DNA from: Albophoma yamanashiensis
Taxonomy: Eukaryota; Ascomycota; Sordariomycetes; Hypocreales; Ophiocordycipitaceae
Reading direction: 5' to 3'
DNA: 64,000 nt
Assembly: GCA_001600555.1 (NCBI GenBank)
Contig: BCKH01000007.1
Location: forward strand, 62,001-126,000
Positions within the stretch are counted from its first letter, which is position 1. Every line of letters begins with the position of its first letter. The notes under the pieces are model-generated. The model saw only the letters and a list, made by a program, of their open reading frames with translations. It was not told the DNA's origin and made no database searches. A program made the translations under genes and the position numbers. Below, in pieces: positions 12,604-23,609 of the stretch.

Positions 12604-13061
12604 CCGCTTTGAAAAGAGCGTGTGCTTGGAGCTGGCATCAGTTGATGTTTTACTTGGTGGCTTCATGTTTCTCCAGCGCGACCTGCTCTTAATTCAAATA
12701 GATATTGAAAAGGAGTAAAAGTGTTATTGTCTTGCGGTGATGGCAAAGTACTCCCAGTGAACTCGTCGATTAAGAAGATAGCCGTCAAAGCCTGACGACC
12801 TTGGGGTTTAGGTGGATGTGTATGACAGGGAGGCGGGGCGGAGCTCCCTTCGAGTGAGAAGGGCGCGTCCTGCCGATGCTGAAGTCCATATACTACGTTA
12901 TGTGGACTATCAAGTCCTCAAACGGGAAAAGAAGAAACCCATAATGAGAAATATTTTAGCAGCTTATTGCCACCGTATTGCGAAGAGGAATTGGCATTAT
13001 ATGCATCCGTGCCGCGAGCACGATCTTCGCACCTGACCGAGTTCTACCGGCATCATTATGC
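12604..13061. other. Intergenic between convergent genes
   Basis: Short spacer between the 3' ends of the 7-TM gene and the amadoriase. No feature is recognised. Confidence 0.6.
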
Positions 13062-14447
13062 CTAGTCGCTGTCTTGCACAATGTGAGTCCAATAATCCTC
13101 TTGATCTTCGGCAGGCAAGTTCATGACCTCGTTCTTCGCTCCAAATCTGTCCAACGGGTCCTTCCCCCAGAACGTCCTGGCAATCTCCGGACGCCAACGC
13201 CAAGCTTTGGCAAACCTCGGCTCCAGCGTGCCCTCTAGACAATCAGAAATGAAGCCCCCAATTGATGGAATGTGCGAGAAGCCATGGCCAGAATCTCCCG
13301 CGGCAATCACCAAAGACGGGTGAGACGGATGATAGGTTATGAGAAACTGTCTGTCTCTGGTGTCTGCGCACCAGCATATTCTAGCATAAACCAGTGGGCG
13401 ATCTGCTAAATGCGGCATGGTTTCTTTAAGGAAATGCTTTATGCGCCTTTCCGACTCAATTGGCACTTGTTGCTTTGCAAAGGGAACCGACTTTGGCAAG
13501 GTTGAGCCAACCTCGGTAACCCAGTTGCAATATCCAGGATGCTCGTCGCAGATTTTGAGTTCGTGTCTGTCCTCATCCGGCTCCATGAAGAAACCACTTT
13601 CGACATTGAAGAGCACAGGCAGATTTTTGTATAGTGCTGCTTCTTCTTCGGTCATCTTAATGTGCCCTAATGTCCACGCAGTCGGACGGAGCTGGTTCTC
13701 AAAGTCGACGAATTGCGGCGCAGAGGCCCCGACGGCTAATATGGTACGATCGGCGGCATGTTCTTGGCCATCTGCCGTTCTGACACCGCCGATGTCGCCA
13801 CTGATGTTCAGTAGACTGACTACCTCTCCTTGTGGCGAGCCGCTGATGAAGATGGCTCCCAGCCGCTTGGCTTCGGTGTAGGCTGAGGTGAGAGCCTTGC
13901 GGGCATGAACCCAGCCCGCACCCTTAGGCTTGAACCATCCCTTCCATTCTGGAAAGGCACCAGTCAACACTCCATCTGGCATACAGCCACGGAATGCTTC
14001 AGGCGAGTCGAGTTTTGTGAAATGAGACTCGTGGCCGCGAAATTCGGAATCAAAGACGTGCTTCAACGTCTCGGGGTTGGACCCGGCCACAATGTACCCG
14101 GTGTCATGATAGTATGGCGAGAAGACCGAATCGCCAAGCCAACCCTTAGTGGCTGCAGCCTTTGCAGCCTGCGCAATGGAGCTGGGGTCATCTCCTTCAG
14201 TAGGGGAAGCTTGAAGAGTACCATGAGCCGTGTGAAACAGTAAAGGGAATCACTCAAGGAGCCGCTTACCCAATTCTGCAATCTTATTTACATCATTCCC
14301 GGCGGAAATTGCGGATGGAATTTTGTGCGCGTCGAAGACGGTAACGCTGGAGTAGCCACGCCGAACGAGGTGCAGGGCAGTTGAGCAAGCCCATGTCCCT
14401 CCGCCCACGATGATTATCGTGGAATCCTTGCTCAGTGTAGAAGGCAT
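13062..14447 (-). CDS. Fructosyl-amine oxidase (amadoriase), FAD-dependent
   Basis: Two exons (14447-14270 and 14209-13062) give 441 residues, the normal size. It oxidatively deglycates fructosyl amino acids, producing amino acid, glucosone and H2O2. The N-terminus has the FAD Rossmann motif IIIVGGGTWACSTALHLVRR, followed by SAGNDVNKI. Later GFFMEPDED and YARICWCADTRDRQF are amadoriase signatures; the Cys in WCADT is the residue that carries covalent flavin in this family. Splicing gives NKIAEL-ASPTEGDD, restoring YYHDTGYIVAGS. The third glycine of the usual GxGTWG is Ala here. It shares a 625-base divergent promoter with the MFS transporter gene. Confidence 0.92.
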
Positions 14448-15072
14448 TCTTCGTTGCTTACTTTCTTAAGCCGTCAAAACTGTTAAAAGAGCCTCCTGCC
14501 AAACCAGTGTACAATTGTACCCTTGAAAAGGCGGCGATGTCTGGAGAAGGATGGCTGAGGACATGAACCAGAGAGCCAGATTGCACCAAACATGAGGTCA
14601 ACAATGACTTTGACAGGCGGCGATCTAATATATAGATTTCAAAGTTGACAAATTGAAATGCCTTGCATAGCAGGTTCGAACAGTTGCATGACCAGCGGCG
14701 GCGGGGCAAGATACTCGGCGTTTCCCTGAGGGAAGGTCCAAGCCGTTGCTGGACACAACCTCGCGGAGCGAAACGCGGGGTTAAAGCGAGGCAGTTCTCC
14801 ACCTCCTTCCCCAGGTTGCTAGGATGCCCCGCATCTTGCACGAGCAGGCATGTGTCGCAGCCGGCTTGGACCTTCCCAGCCTCGAGGCATTGCCGGCTGG
14901 CATTGTCGGAAGCGGACTCGATTGGCCGCCACCATGGCCAATAGTAAGAACAAGCGGCTGCATACATCCAGATAACGGTTCTCAATGTCAAGCCGTCCAT
15001 CTATATAAGTGCTCAGTCAACGTCGCTCAAAATACAATGCGGTGCAAAGGGTTGACACATGGTCCAGGCACG
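14448..15072. promoter_or_regulatory. Bidirectional promoter region, amadoriase / MFS transporter
   Basis: The 625-base interval separates two divergent start codons. A TATA-like tatataag lies at 15002-15009, 64 bases before the transporter ATG; an atatata stretch lies near 14628 facing the oxidase. Co-regulation is an inference from geometry only. Confidence 0.45.
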
Positions 15073-17177
15073 ATGGCACTCAGTATTGATTACAACGAAA
15101 TCCCGGGAACGGAGAGGCTCATTGAGGGTATGACCAAGTTCGAGTTCTCGATCAATGAAACAATTAAGCTTACCTCGAGTATGCAGCCAACCACAAAGCC
15201 GAAGACTTCGCTCATGCAGGTGAATCTGATATTGTGCTCATCCCGCAGCCGACGCAGTGTGGAGGAGACCCTTTAGTAAGATTCTAGAGGATCTCTTCGA
15301 ATCGCACGCGTGGCTTACTATGCTTAGACATGGCCGAAACGGAAGAAGCACTATCAGCTCTTCCTAGTGGCACTATATGCTTGCATATTTTCATTCGGGG
15401 AGAATACCTTAGGAGGTAATTGGACAAGATAGGACTTTTTTGCAGGGTGGACATCTGACATCACATGCAGCGGCCTGGACAACCGTTAGCAACGATACGG
15501 GTGTGAGCCTCACGAATATGAATGGGGGTAGTGCTATGAATTATCTTCTACTTGTCAGTTTCCACCCATGGTGTTAACCGCCACTACACCCGGCGCAACC
15601 TGAAGAGAGCTGACTTGCTACCCCTAGGGCTTCGTCAACATATGGTGGATGCCCACTGCCAACATCTTTGGCCGCAAGGTTGTGTACCTTGCCAGCACGG
15701 CTCTCTGTCTCGCAACGGCGTTTTGGTTGGCTGCAGTGCAAGGCACAGTTCAATGGATGCTCAACATGATAGTCAATGGCGTGGGAACCTCAGCCTATCA
15801 AGCCATTGTACAACTTGCAGTATGTCAGCATCATCGATCAGTCACCTGCCAAGATCTGACAAGATTTCCTATAGATCTTTGACATGTTCTTTGTGCACGA
15901 ACGTGGCCGCATGCTCTCAGTCTATCTTTCAGCTCAACAGTTAGGTTCAATGTGCGTAAATGAGTCTTTGAGGGGGGAGGCGAAACTGACATGGACCAGT
16001 CTTGGGCTTATCACAGGTGGAAGCATGTCCGACACCGTTGGCTGGCGTTGGAGCCAAAGGATTTGCGGCATCGCTTTCGCCGCATTGCTGCTTCTGTTCT
16101 TCTTCTCGTTTGAAGAGACCCTTTTCCCGAGATTCCTCTTCTGGGAGACCGAGATTCCTCTCGCAGGACGCTCGTCGGACCCCGAAGCACCTAGCTTGGA
16201 CAACAGCAAGACCGCAAGCTCTACGGGCAAAGAAGGAAACAAGACCCGGATTCGCCCCAGTCGTTCTGGTGTCTCTATGGACCCGTTTCCTAGGCGAACA
16301 TATTTGCACAGCCTCAAGCCGTGGGTAAGATATCCTCAAAATAAGACCACGTTCTGGCAATACTTTCGGCGACCATTCTTTCTGTGGGGGTTTCCAAATA
16401 TCGTTATTGTGAGTGAATCTCCTCACTTCGCACATTGAGGAACTTAGGCTCAAACGTACCTCAAGGCGGGATTTATTTACGCCTTTGGCGCGACGGCTGG
16501 CATCGTCTCATTTAACACCATCTCCGAGATTCTGACCGAGCCTCCTTACAACTTCAGCACGACGGCCACCGGGCTCGTATTCTTTGCTGCACTAGTGGGC
16601 GATATTGTCGGGTGGGGTATTGGCGTCCTGAGCGATCATGCCGTCATTGCTCTAGCTCGACGAAATGGAGGTATAAAGGAGCCTGAGATGCGTCTGTACA
16701 TGCTAATCCCCTGCTTCTTCCTGGCGGCGATAGGCTACATGCTTTATGGGTGGGGTGCCCAAGAGGGGTCCCATTGGATTACTATCGCCATTGGGGTTGG
16801 CGCAATGATTTCTCACCAGGTCGGCGCCTGTTCCATTGCCACGGCATACGCCATGGACTGTTTTCCGGGAGTAAGCAACGTCGTCCGTCATTAAGCTGTT
16901 TTAGTCCATGTATGTGAGGCTAACTAGTCAGATCTCCGGTGAGCTAGTAGTTGTTCTGGCAATGTGTTCGTCAGCGGTAAATTTTGCCATCTCGTACTCC
17001 GTCCAACCATTCATCAACACGGCGGGCTACGGCTGGACATTTTTCTTCTTCGGTATGTGTGTTTTGGCTTCCGTTATAGCGGCAATTCCTCTGATGCTAT
17101 TCGGGAAACGATGGCGAACGGCGAAGGGACCTCGCTACTACCGTTTCCTAGAAGAGGTTGGCGGACACACTGACTAA
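15073..17177 (+). CDS. Major facilitator superfamily transporter, 12-TM type
   Basis: Nine exons are predicted: 15073-15127, 15169-15275, 15328-15415, 15471-15553, 15628-15819, 15875-15951, 16000-16408, 16448-16870 and 16932-17177, totalling 559 residues in one frame. Signatures are DIVLIPQPTQCGGDPL-TWPKRKKHYQLF before TM1, typical of a large fungal MFS group (DPLNW motif), then NIFGRK in loop 2-3, and HERGRMLSVY. A central cytosolic loop separates the two halves. Intron 1 is only 41 bases and is the least certain boundary; an in-frame TAA directly before LEYAANHK requires splicing there. Substrate is unknown; the divergent amadoriase suggests, weakly, glycated amino acids or peptides. Confidence 0.85.
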
Positions 17178-17495
17178 ATGAAATGTTCATCTGAAGTCTG
17201 TAGAAGTTTGCGTTGATTAGAATCGGATCAGATTTTATTGTGAAGTTTAAAGAAAGTATTTCTGCCTTTCGTAAGGAATATCTGTACAAGAATGCTTCGA
17301 CACTGAGTGATGTGTCGACCCCGTATGTAGGTATGTGCATTATTGTATGATTGGAACTAGTCGATGGCAGTTTTAACCAATCATGCTTTACTACAATTCT
17401 AATCTTGCTGATACGAGTAGTTTTAGCAGCATTTGTAGCTATATTCTAACTTGTATAGCTAGAGATGCCCACGGGCAACATTGAGACTTCAATGT
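17178..17495. other. Short intergenic between convergent genes
   Basis: AT-rich spacer of 318 bases between the 3' ends of the transporter and oleate hydratase genes. Nothing recognised beyond probable 3' UTRs. Confidence 0.6.
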
Positions 17496-19253
17496 TCATA
17501 TCAAGTGATACTCATGCAACAACTTCCCGATCTCTGACTTCTCCAACCTACTCGCCAAGAACCCACGAATACGCTCAGGAAGCCACGTTGCGAGCTCTTT
17601 GCCATCCCTCAACTGACATGTGGCGGCGACCAGAGTCCTCACATCGTACGTTGAGGCAAACACCTCAGGGACACCGCGATCGACACCCGCAAGCTGATAC
17701 ACAGCCTCCATACCGGTCCGTACAGAGTACTCTGTCGTGAAGATGGTATCCCGTGCCGTCTCCGCAAACTGACCTATGAAAGCAAAGTTCATCGCTCCGG
17801 CGGGAACGACAGCTGGTCGGTCGCCTGCTTGGCGAGGCATGAAGAAGGATGTGACGTATGGCATGAGGATAGGCACGCACTTGGCTGATTCGGCTGCTAA
17901 TATGGGGATGTCGGCATCTGGAACGCCCATGTGGTACAACCACTCCTGGGTAATTTCCTCGCCGGTGCATTCTTGCATGGGTTTTTTGACGTAGTTGCCA
18001 GGCTTTTCGACGAGAAGGCCGTATATCCAGACGACTATTTGATCCTTGGGCTGGTGTTTGAAGTGTGGCTGCCGGTTAACGGTCCAGCTCATAAGCCAGC
18101 TTGAGTCTCTAGCCGTCACGATGCCGCCAGTCACAACGTTGCCGCTGAACGGATCCCGCTTGCAAATCTTCGAGATGTATTCGGGAATGCGCTTGTCCAA
18201 TGTCGTGACGGTTGCTGATTGCCACTTCGTCGCTGAAAGATTTCCACCGAAGACGTCGGGGCGCCCAAAGTCGGAACTCTTTTTGGCTATGCGGCGCCAA
18301 AGGTCCCAAGCGGGAGCCGGACCATCTCTCAGAGTGGTAGCGGCGTGATGATCGCCACAGTCGGAGTTCTCGGTGAGAGAGCCGATGGTCATGAATACAA
18401 GATCATCTGGGCCAAGACTTCTGCCGCCGTCTTGGCCATCCTTGACCCAGTGGATATATGTGGCTTGCTTTGTATTGTCTGTCGTGGAAAAGTCGACGTC
18501 CTTGACCTCCGTGTTGAACTGAAACACCACGCCATGGCCCTCAAGCCACTTCTGCAAAGGGAGTACCAATGACTCGTACTGGTTGTATTTCGTGAACTTG
18601 AGTGTCGAGAAGTCCGGTAGTCCATGAATATGGTTCACAAAGCGATGGAGATACAACTTCATCTCCAGCGCTGAGTGCCAAGTTTGAAAGGCAAACATAG
18701 TCTGCCAGTATAGCCAAAAGTTGCTCTCGAAGAACTCTTGACTGAAAATCTCATCGATTCTCTTGCTTTCGACGTCCTCCCGTGTTGCGAGGAACAGCTT
18801 AACAAGTTCCTTCTGAGCCTTCTCAGTAAGCGTGAAGAGCTTGCCGGTACCAGCGTCCTGGCCGCGATTGATCGTAGCTCTTTGTAATGAGTAATTGGGA
18901 TCTCTTTTGTTGAGCCAGTAAAACTCGTCCAAAACGCTTGCTCCTTCTTCTTCGAGAGAGGGGATGGAGCGGAAGAGATCCCAGAGACACTCGAAGTGAG
19001 ACTCCATCTCTCGCCCTCCTCTAATGACGAAGCCTTTCTCTGGAACTTTGAGGCCATCGAGAGCACCCCCGGGAAGGCGTAGTTCCTCAAGAATTGTGAT
19101 GTTCTTCCCTGGCATTTGGGCATCGCGGATAAGGAAGGCGGCTGCGGAAAGACCAGCTAAGCCGGAACCAACGATCCACGCTGTCTTGGTCTCGATGCCC
19201 TGAGGTTTGAGTGGCCTCGCAAAGGCCTCGTAGTTGCCGCTGCTGTAGTACAT
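17496..19253 (-). CDS. Oleate hydratase (FAD-dependent, MCRA family)
   Basis: A 585-residue single-exon protein of the myosin-cross-reactive antigen family, which adds water across the cis-9 double bond of oleate to give 10-hydroxystearate. The N-terminus has the FAD motif AWIVGSGLAGLSAAAFLIRD; GGREMESHFECLWDLFRSIP is the family hallmark with the catalytic Glu. FAFQTWHSALEMKLYLHRFV and FIGQFAETARDTIFTTEYSV are further conserved blocks. Length is close to the bacterial 560-590. The absence of introns, in contrast to adjacent genes, and the mainly bacterial distribution suggest acquisition by transfer, which is known to be patchy in fungi. Likely role: fatty-acid detoxification or oxylipin formation. 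Confidence 0.95.
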   Translation of the reverse strand: MYYSSGNYEAFARPLKPQGIETKTAWIVGSGLAGLSAAAFLIRDAQMPGKNITILEELRLPGGALDGLKVPEKGFVIRGGREMESHFECLWDLFRSIPSLEEEGASVLDEFYWLNKRDPNYSLQRATINRGQDAGTGKLFTLTEKAQKELVKLFLATREDVESKRIDEIFSQEFFESNFWLYWQTMFAFQTWHSALEMKLYLHRFVNHIHGLPDFSTLKFTKYNQYESLVLPLQKWLEGHGVVFQFNTEVKDVDFSTTDNTKQATYIHWVKDGQDGGRSLGPDDLVFMTIGSLTENSDCGDHHAATTLRDGPAPAWDLWRRIAKKSSDFGRPDVFGGNLSATKWQSATVTTLDKRIPEYISKICKRDPFSGNVVTGGIVTARDSSWLMSWTVNRQPHFKHQPKDQIVVWIYGLLVEKPGNYVKKPMQECTGEEITQEWLYHMGVPDADIPILAAESAKCVPILMPYVTSFFMPRQAGDRPAVVPAGAMNFAFIGQFAETARDTIFTTEYSVRTGMEAVYQLAGVDRGVPEVFASTYDVRTLVAATCQLRDGKELATWLPERIRGFLASRLEKSEIGKLLHEYHLI

Positions 19254-19907
19254 TGTAACGAAATATTGTAATTGATTGACGATGCTTCAAGATTCTCCAG
19301 GGATTTCCCAGATGCGACAGAATATTTCTTTTATAGCTCTACATTCACTCGTGAGGTCAATAGCACTATCGATGGAGTCATGAACATCGAACCACGCCGT
19401 CCGGAGGCCGGGCCGGAACGGGCGGAGAGAAACAATGGGCCGCCGAAAACCTGTCCGTACATAGATCAATCACATGCGCCACAAAATCCAGCTGGAATGT
19501 GGGTGTCCCGGCGCCGCCCGTCACGCCGCCATCTTGCTTTTCGCTACAATCATCCAATGGTGGGGAATCCACTACTAGCTCGGAGCGGAGCTCTTCGTGC
19601 CATGCCGGTCTTTCCAGTAGCCATCCAGTGATGGGCTGATCTTTTGAGACAGCACACAGGAAGCCTTGCGCCCGTGTCTCCTCAGCCGCACCTCGTCCAA
19701 AAAAAAAAAAATTTAACCTCGCAGCGGGCTCGCGTGTGGTGTTGCACGGCATAGCGATGGGCCTTGTGGCTCGTGGATGCATGCATCAATTCATGACTGC
19801 GAGCCGCCTGCTTAGGTATTTTCTCGAGTGAATGTCAGCCATGCATGGCTGAGCGGCTCTACCAATGCCTCCCAATTTCAGAGATGGTTTGATATCAACC
19901 TCTAGCA

Positions 19908-19988
19908 GGCAAACAGGTAGGCAAGCAGGTAGGCAAGCAGGTAGGCAAGCAGGTAGGCAAGCAGGTAGGCAAGCAGGTAGGCAAACAC
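19908..19988. repeat. 12-bp minisatellite (ggcaagcaggta)n
   Basis: Six head-to-tail units of 12 bases, the first with one change (ggcaaacaggta), followed by a partial unit. Single or degenerate units recur at about 20091-20125 and 20917-20948. It produces the translated artefact LPACLPAC on the minus strand. Confidence 0.95.
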
Positions 19989-20083
19989 TTTTACTGCTTA
20001 TCGATCCATGTATCTGTTTTCGCGCGTGAAAAGGGCTACGGCGCCTTGGGGAAGGCATAAGGAACCAGTTTCTCCGTTGTCTT
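19983..20083 (+). repeat. Degenerate ~100-bp direct repeat, copy A
   Basis: Begins acttttact directly after the minisatellite, then shares gtatctg, gcgtgaaaag, ggaa and ataaggaacc with copy B at 20944-21047 in the same order and spacing. Copy A is more GC-rich. Confidence 0.75.
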
Positions 20084-20943
20084 ATTTAAAGGCAAGCAGG
20101 CGGCAAGCAGGTAGGCAAGTAGATACGGCAGCTACGTGCCCTCTGCGGTAAAGATGTGCTCTAGCGGCGGCAGGGGGTCAGATTCGTAATTGGGCTGGCT
20201 GTCCAGCAGGGCGTCCATGATGCAAGCCCACATCTACCCGCACGTTCGTCGTCTGCCAGGCCTGGAGACGATATAGGGGAAAATAAAACAAAAATGGGAG
20301 TTTGAAAGTTCGACAAAATACGCAAGGTCCATGGAGAATCCTACGCTGAATGGCTTCCATCGGACAAACGCTCTCGCACGGCAAAAATTGCTCCCAATGT
20401 TATTTCTCGTACCGTTCCCGAGATACCGTTGAAACCGGCATTTTTCGAGAATGTACCCTGTCTCCCTCCTTCGACGGTTAGGGATGTGAAGGTAGTGCAT
20501 CTAGGATCTTCCGACACACGGGACTCTGATGATACGTAATTGTAAAAAGAGAGGAAACAGGGCTGCTTGCGCACATTGCCTCGCATTTATTATGCCGAAA
20601 AAAGTAAAGCCACCACGTGACACGTTGTTGGTATCTTGATTGTCGCCTCACATGACACTTTTATGGTGTTTCCTATCATTTGGTCGTTGGCTTGTTTTTA
20701 AGAGCTTGCTGCAAACGACTTGTCGGAGGGCTGCTTTGGCTGATTTGACCGGATTTTTAATCTTACATTACTGGAGGCCAGCCTTTTGTCTCGACTTTAG
20801 CTATGTGTTCCTAGTGACATGCAATCCCACATGACCTGAACGGACATATCTCTCTCTTTTCTGCCAAGCTCAATGTCTGCCGAGGGGTGTTGCCTCTCTT
20901 TTGTGTATTTCTGTGCAGGCAAGCACGTAGGCAAGCAGACACG

Positions 20944-21047
20944 CAAGCACTTTTACTTCCTGCCGGTTTGTGTATCTGCTTTGGAGCGTGAAAAGGCTAT
21001 GGCATCTTAGGAAAAGTTATAAGGAGCCATTTTCTCCTTCATCTTAT
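20944..21047 (+). repeat. Degenerate ~100-bp direct repeat, copy B
   Basis: Follows a short run of aggcaagca-type units, as copy A does. Many differences from copy A are transitions that make it AT-richer (ggctacggcgcc against ggctatggcatc), compatible with RIP-like decay but also with ordinary drift. Confidence 0.75.
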
Positions 21048-21255
21048 GTACTTTTTGATCGACTAAGTCACAGCTCAATTCCTTGCCATCGTCCTACTTG
21101 CTCGAATACAAATATTTAATTATCTTCTCCTAAAGGGCCATTTCCTAGCAACTAGCAACGGTGAGTTTAATACTACTCCTTATTTAGTGGGCTGTTGTTT
21201 CGCTTGCATTCTAGAGGCTTGCATAGTTGTGCTAACAAACGCGACCTTTGAGAAG

Positions 21256-21441
21256 ATGTGTACCGTTTACACGGATTACTTCTCCTGTGGTCACAAACAA
21301 GGAACCAGAACCGTTTCTTGTCAGAATCCTGGTTCCTGCCTACAGACGCTCCGAGATGGGGACACTAAGAGTTACAACTGCGGTAGAACTGCTTGCAATA
21401 CTCCTCCTTCGTCTAGTGCTTCGTCAGCTTCATCAGGCTAG
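21256..21441 (+). CDS. Small cysteine-rich protein, unknown function
   Basis: A 61-residue frame opening MCTVYTDYFSCGHKQGTRTV, with six Cys and a Ser/Ala-rich end. Small fungal proteins starting Met-Cys and carrying a CGH segment are common, and the spaced Cys/His pairs could bind a metal. No signal peptide is present if this ATG is used; an in-frame extension upstream begins only with a non-ATG codon. Gene status is tentative because of its size. Confidence 0.5.
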   Translation: MCTVYTDYFSCGHKQGTRTVSCQNPGSCLQTLRDGDTKSYNCGRTACNTPPSSSASSASSG

Positions 21442-21586
21442 AACCTAACCTTATTTTGGTTGATGTTCTAAAATATTGGCCACGTCAATGGACAGTTCAA
21501 TTTTTTTTCGATTAGGTCTTGTATTGCTCACGACGGAGGAAAGCACGGTCATCTAGCTACAATTTAAAGGCTCTTCCTACATAGCT

Positions 21587-22241
21587 TCAAGACATTTCAA
21601 CTTTTCTCGCATCTCTCATAGCCACACCATCATTCACCCTTAAACGATCTGTCGTGCCCTTCCTCCTTTGACAGCATCTCGGCACGGCTAATACCTTCCG
21701 GCCTGTATATTCAGATGGGTCGACTGTAAAGAGTAAGGTACCGTTCGCAGATGCCCCCTGGTCTTCATCTATCTCGATAATGTTGATTTGCAACACCTCT
21801 GGATCGGGATCATCAGCACGAACAAGGTGGTCGAACGTAACCCCGTAGTAATCAATAACACTAGAATAGTAAGAAAGGTCAATACAGTTCTTATATGTAC
21901 TACTTGCACCCAGATATATATTGACTACCATCTTACCTTCGAGGTCTCTCTTCTACCACCCAACCCAAGTGCTCATCTCGAATGACGAGATCGGTAGCAA
22001 CATCTGCCCGATCCTGTCGCCCATAGAGGACTTGGTACGCCAGCCTTGCTAGCATTGGGCCAACAGGTTGAGGGAAATCCGGCTTACGATCGTCTAGATT
22101 CCAGGGAACCTCCGGGAATAGTTTTTGGATAGTTGCTAGTGGGCCACTAATATGGATCCTTAGTGGGCTGGCGAATTGAGGCGGATGGGACCGATGAGCG
22201 GGAGTGCGAATACAAGGCGGAATATGTAATTCAAGAGCCAT
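21587..22241 (-). CDS. Hypothetical protein, two exons
   Basis: Exons 22241-21937 and 21860-21587 with a 76-base intron (gtaaga..ttctag) splice in frame to 192 residues, joining VVEERPR to SVIDYYGVTF. Codon use and the acidic, hydrophobic-patterned second half (PEVLQINIIEIDED) look like real protein. I do not recognise the family. No signal peptide or TM helix is visible. It lies alone in an AT-rich stretch next to the repeat module, so a lineage-specific or transposon-derived origin is possible. Confidence 0.55.
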
Positions 22242-23609
22242 ATTTGACGTTTATAAGATAGTTGCTTTGGTCGTATATATTGTTGCAGCGGCAGTTGCAT
22301 TGAAAAGATTAGGAACGAATTGTTCTGGTCTAGTGCTAAAGAAAAAGGGAGAAATTTAGCGATTAGTCAGTTGGATTCTGGTCATCCATGACGCGGCTTT
22401 GACACGGCTCTCACATGTTTGCCTAGTGCGTTTGCACGCTGCCTGGTGCGTTTGCATGTGTGATTGGCTTGTAATCATGCAGCCAATTTCAGACATCGCC
22501 GAGCCACATTCTGAGCTCTTGGAACAGGCAACAGGCTGGCTCATAGCCCAATCAATATTCATCTTCATTTCCGCCCCTCACACCCTCACACGCGCCAAAT
22601 GCGAGCGACGATCCGATCTCCCTGCAAAGGGAGGGCCGCACAACGTGTCCGACCCGGCGGGTGCCTACTGTGCAAAGGACTTGTGGTTGTTCCCAAAAAA
22701 CCACGCTTTTCGTCCGTGCACGACGCCAGATGCCGCCCCCAGAGGCCGCTACAACCTAAGCCCTCTTGGCCCTCTCAGCCGCCGTGTCTTAAATAACGCG
22801 TCGCTATAGAAAACGCGTTATGCGGGAACGCAACGCGCTTTGATAGGAGAAATCGATGGTCACGCGATTGAGTAGCAAGAGCTCGATTGCCTCGTCGTAG
22901 TTATTCGTAGTATTTTCTCTTTCAATCCGTATGGTAGGTCGTGCTTCGACGTTGTCACACCTCTATTATGTATGCGACTGTGAACCTGATCGACGGGCGA
23001 ACAGTGGTCTCGGCCTGAGCTTGAAAACCGCAGGATTCTTGAAACTGGAAGAAATGCCTCTCCATTCAATGGTGTCCGTACTTCGACCCGAAAATTCCTT
23101 ATGTCGATCAGAGCTCCGTGAAATCATTCTTTCTGGCAGCAGTTGAGCAGCTGAATGGCCCCTGAACAACAAGCGGCCCGCTGGGGGCTCGAACCAACCA
23201 AGCCGAAAACTAACGTTAGGTCCTACTACGGATAGCCGCCGGGCAGATCAGACCACGGAGGCGAATTTTACGTGTCGAGCCACACTAATGGCCATTTGAG
23301 CTCTTACCGCAGGCAGAGGCTTGGCGCCGAGGTAAGACTTGAATTGGGTTTTGCTTTCATGCAATCAATCCCGTGCCTTGATCTTCAACGCTCCTGTTCC
23401 AATGCATATTCTCCAAAATTGCATGGTTGTGCCCCAATTCTGCGAGCATTGAATGCGTTGCCCGAATAAAGTCAATCTTCAACATATCTCCCGATGCCGT
23501 CTCAGGCTGGAAGCTTCTGTCACTTATCATTGGAAATTCACTCCGAGCCAAACTGTGCGCAATTGCTGCCGGCGTCGAGTCTTTTCGTTGCAGAGGCTTT
23601 CCAGTCCCC
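22242..23609. other. Intergenic, no gene recognised
   Basis: About 1.4 kb. A TTCGAGC-containing segment near 23180 on the minus strand superficially resembles a tRNA T-arm but does not fold as one. No coding frame is convincing. Confidence 0.55.

Larger units (their letters stand above)
19254..21255. other. Repeat-bearing intergenic tract
   Basis: About 2 kb without a supported gene. It contains an A13 run (19699-19711), the 12-base minisatellite at 19908-19988, and two degenerate copies of a roughly 100-base module listed separately. Repetitive LPAC frames on the minus strand come from the minisatellite. Confidence 0.6.

Noticed and set aside
19786..20058. Repetitive LPAC protein frame
   Set aside because: A translation artefact of the 12-base minisatellite.
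23160..23260. tRNA-like segment with TTCGAGC on the minus strand
   Set aside because: The bases flanking the loop do not pair as a 5-bp T-stem and no matching acceptor or D-arm could be built.
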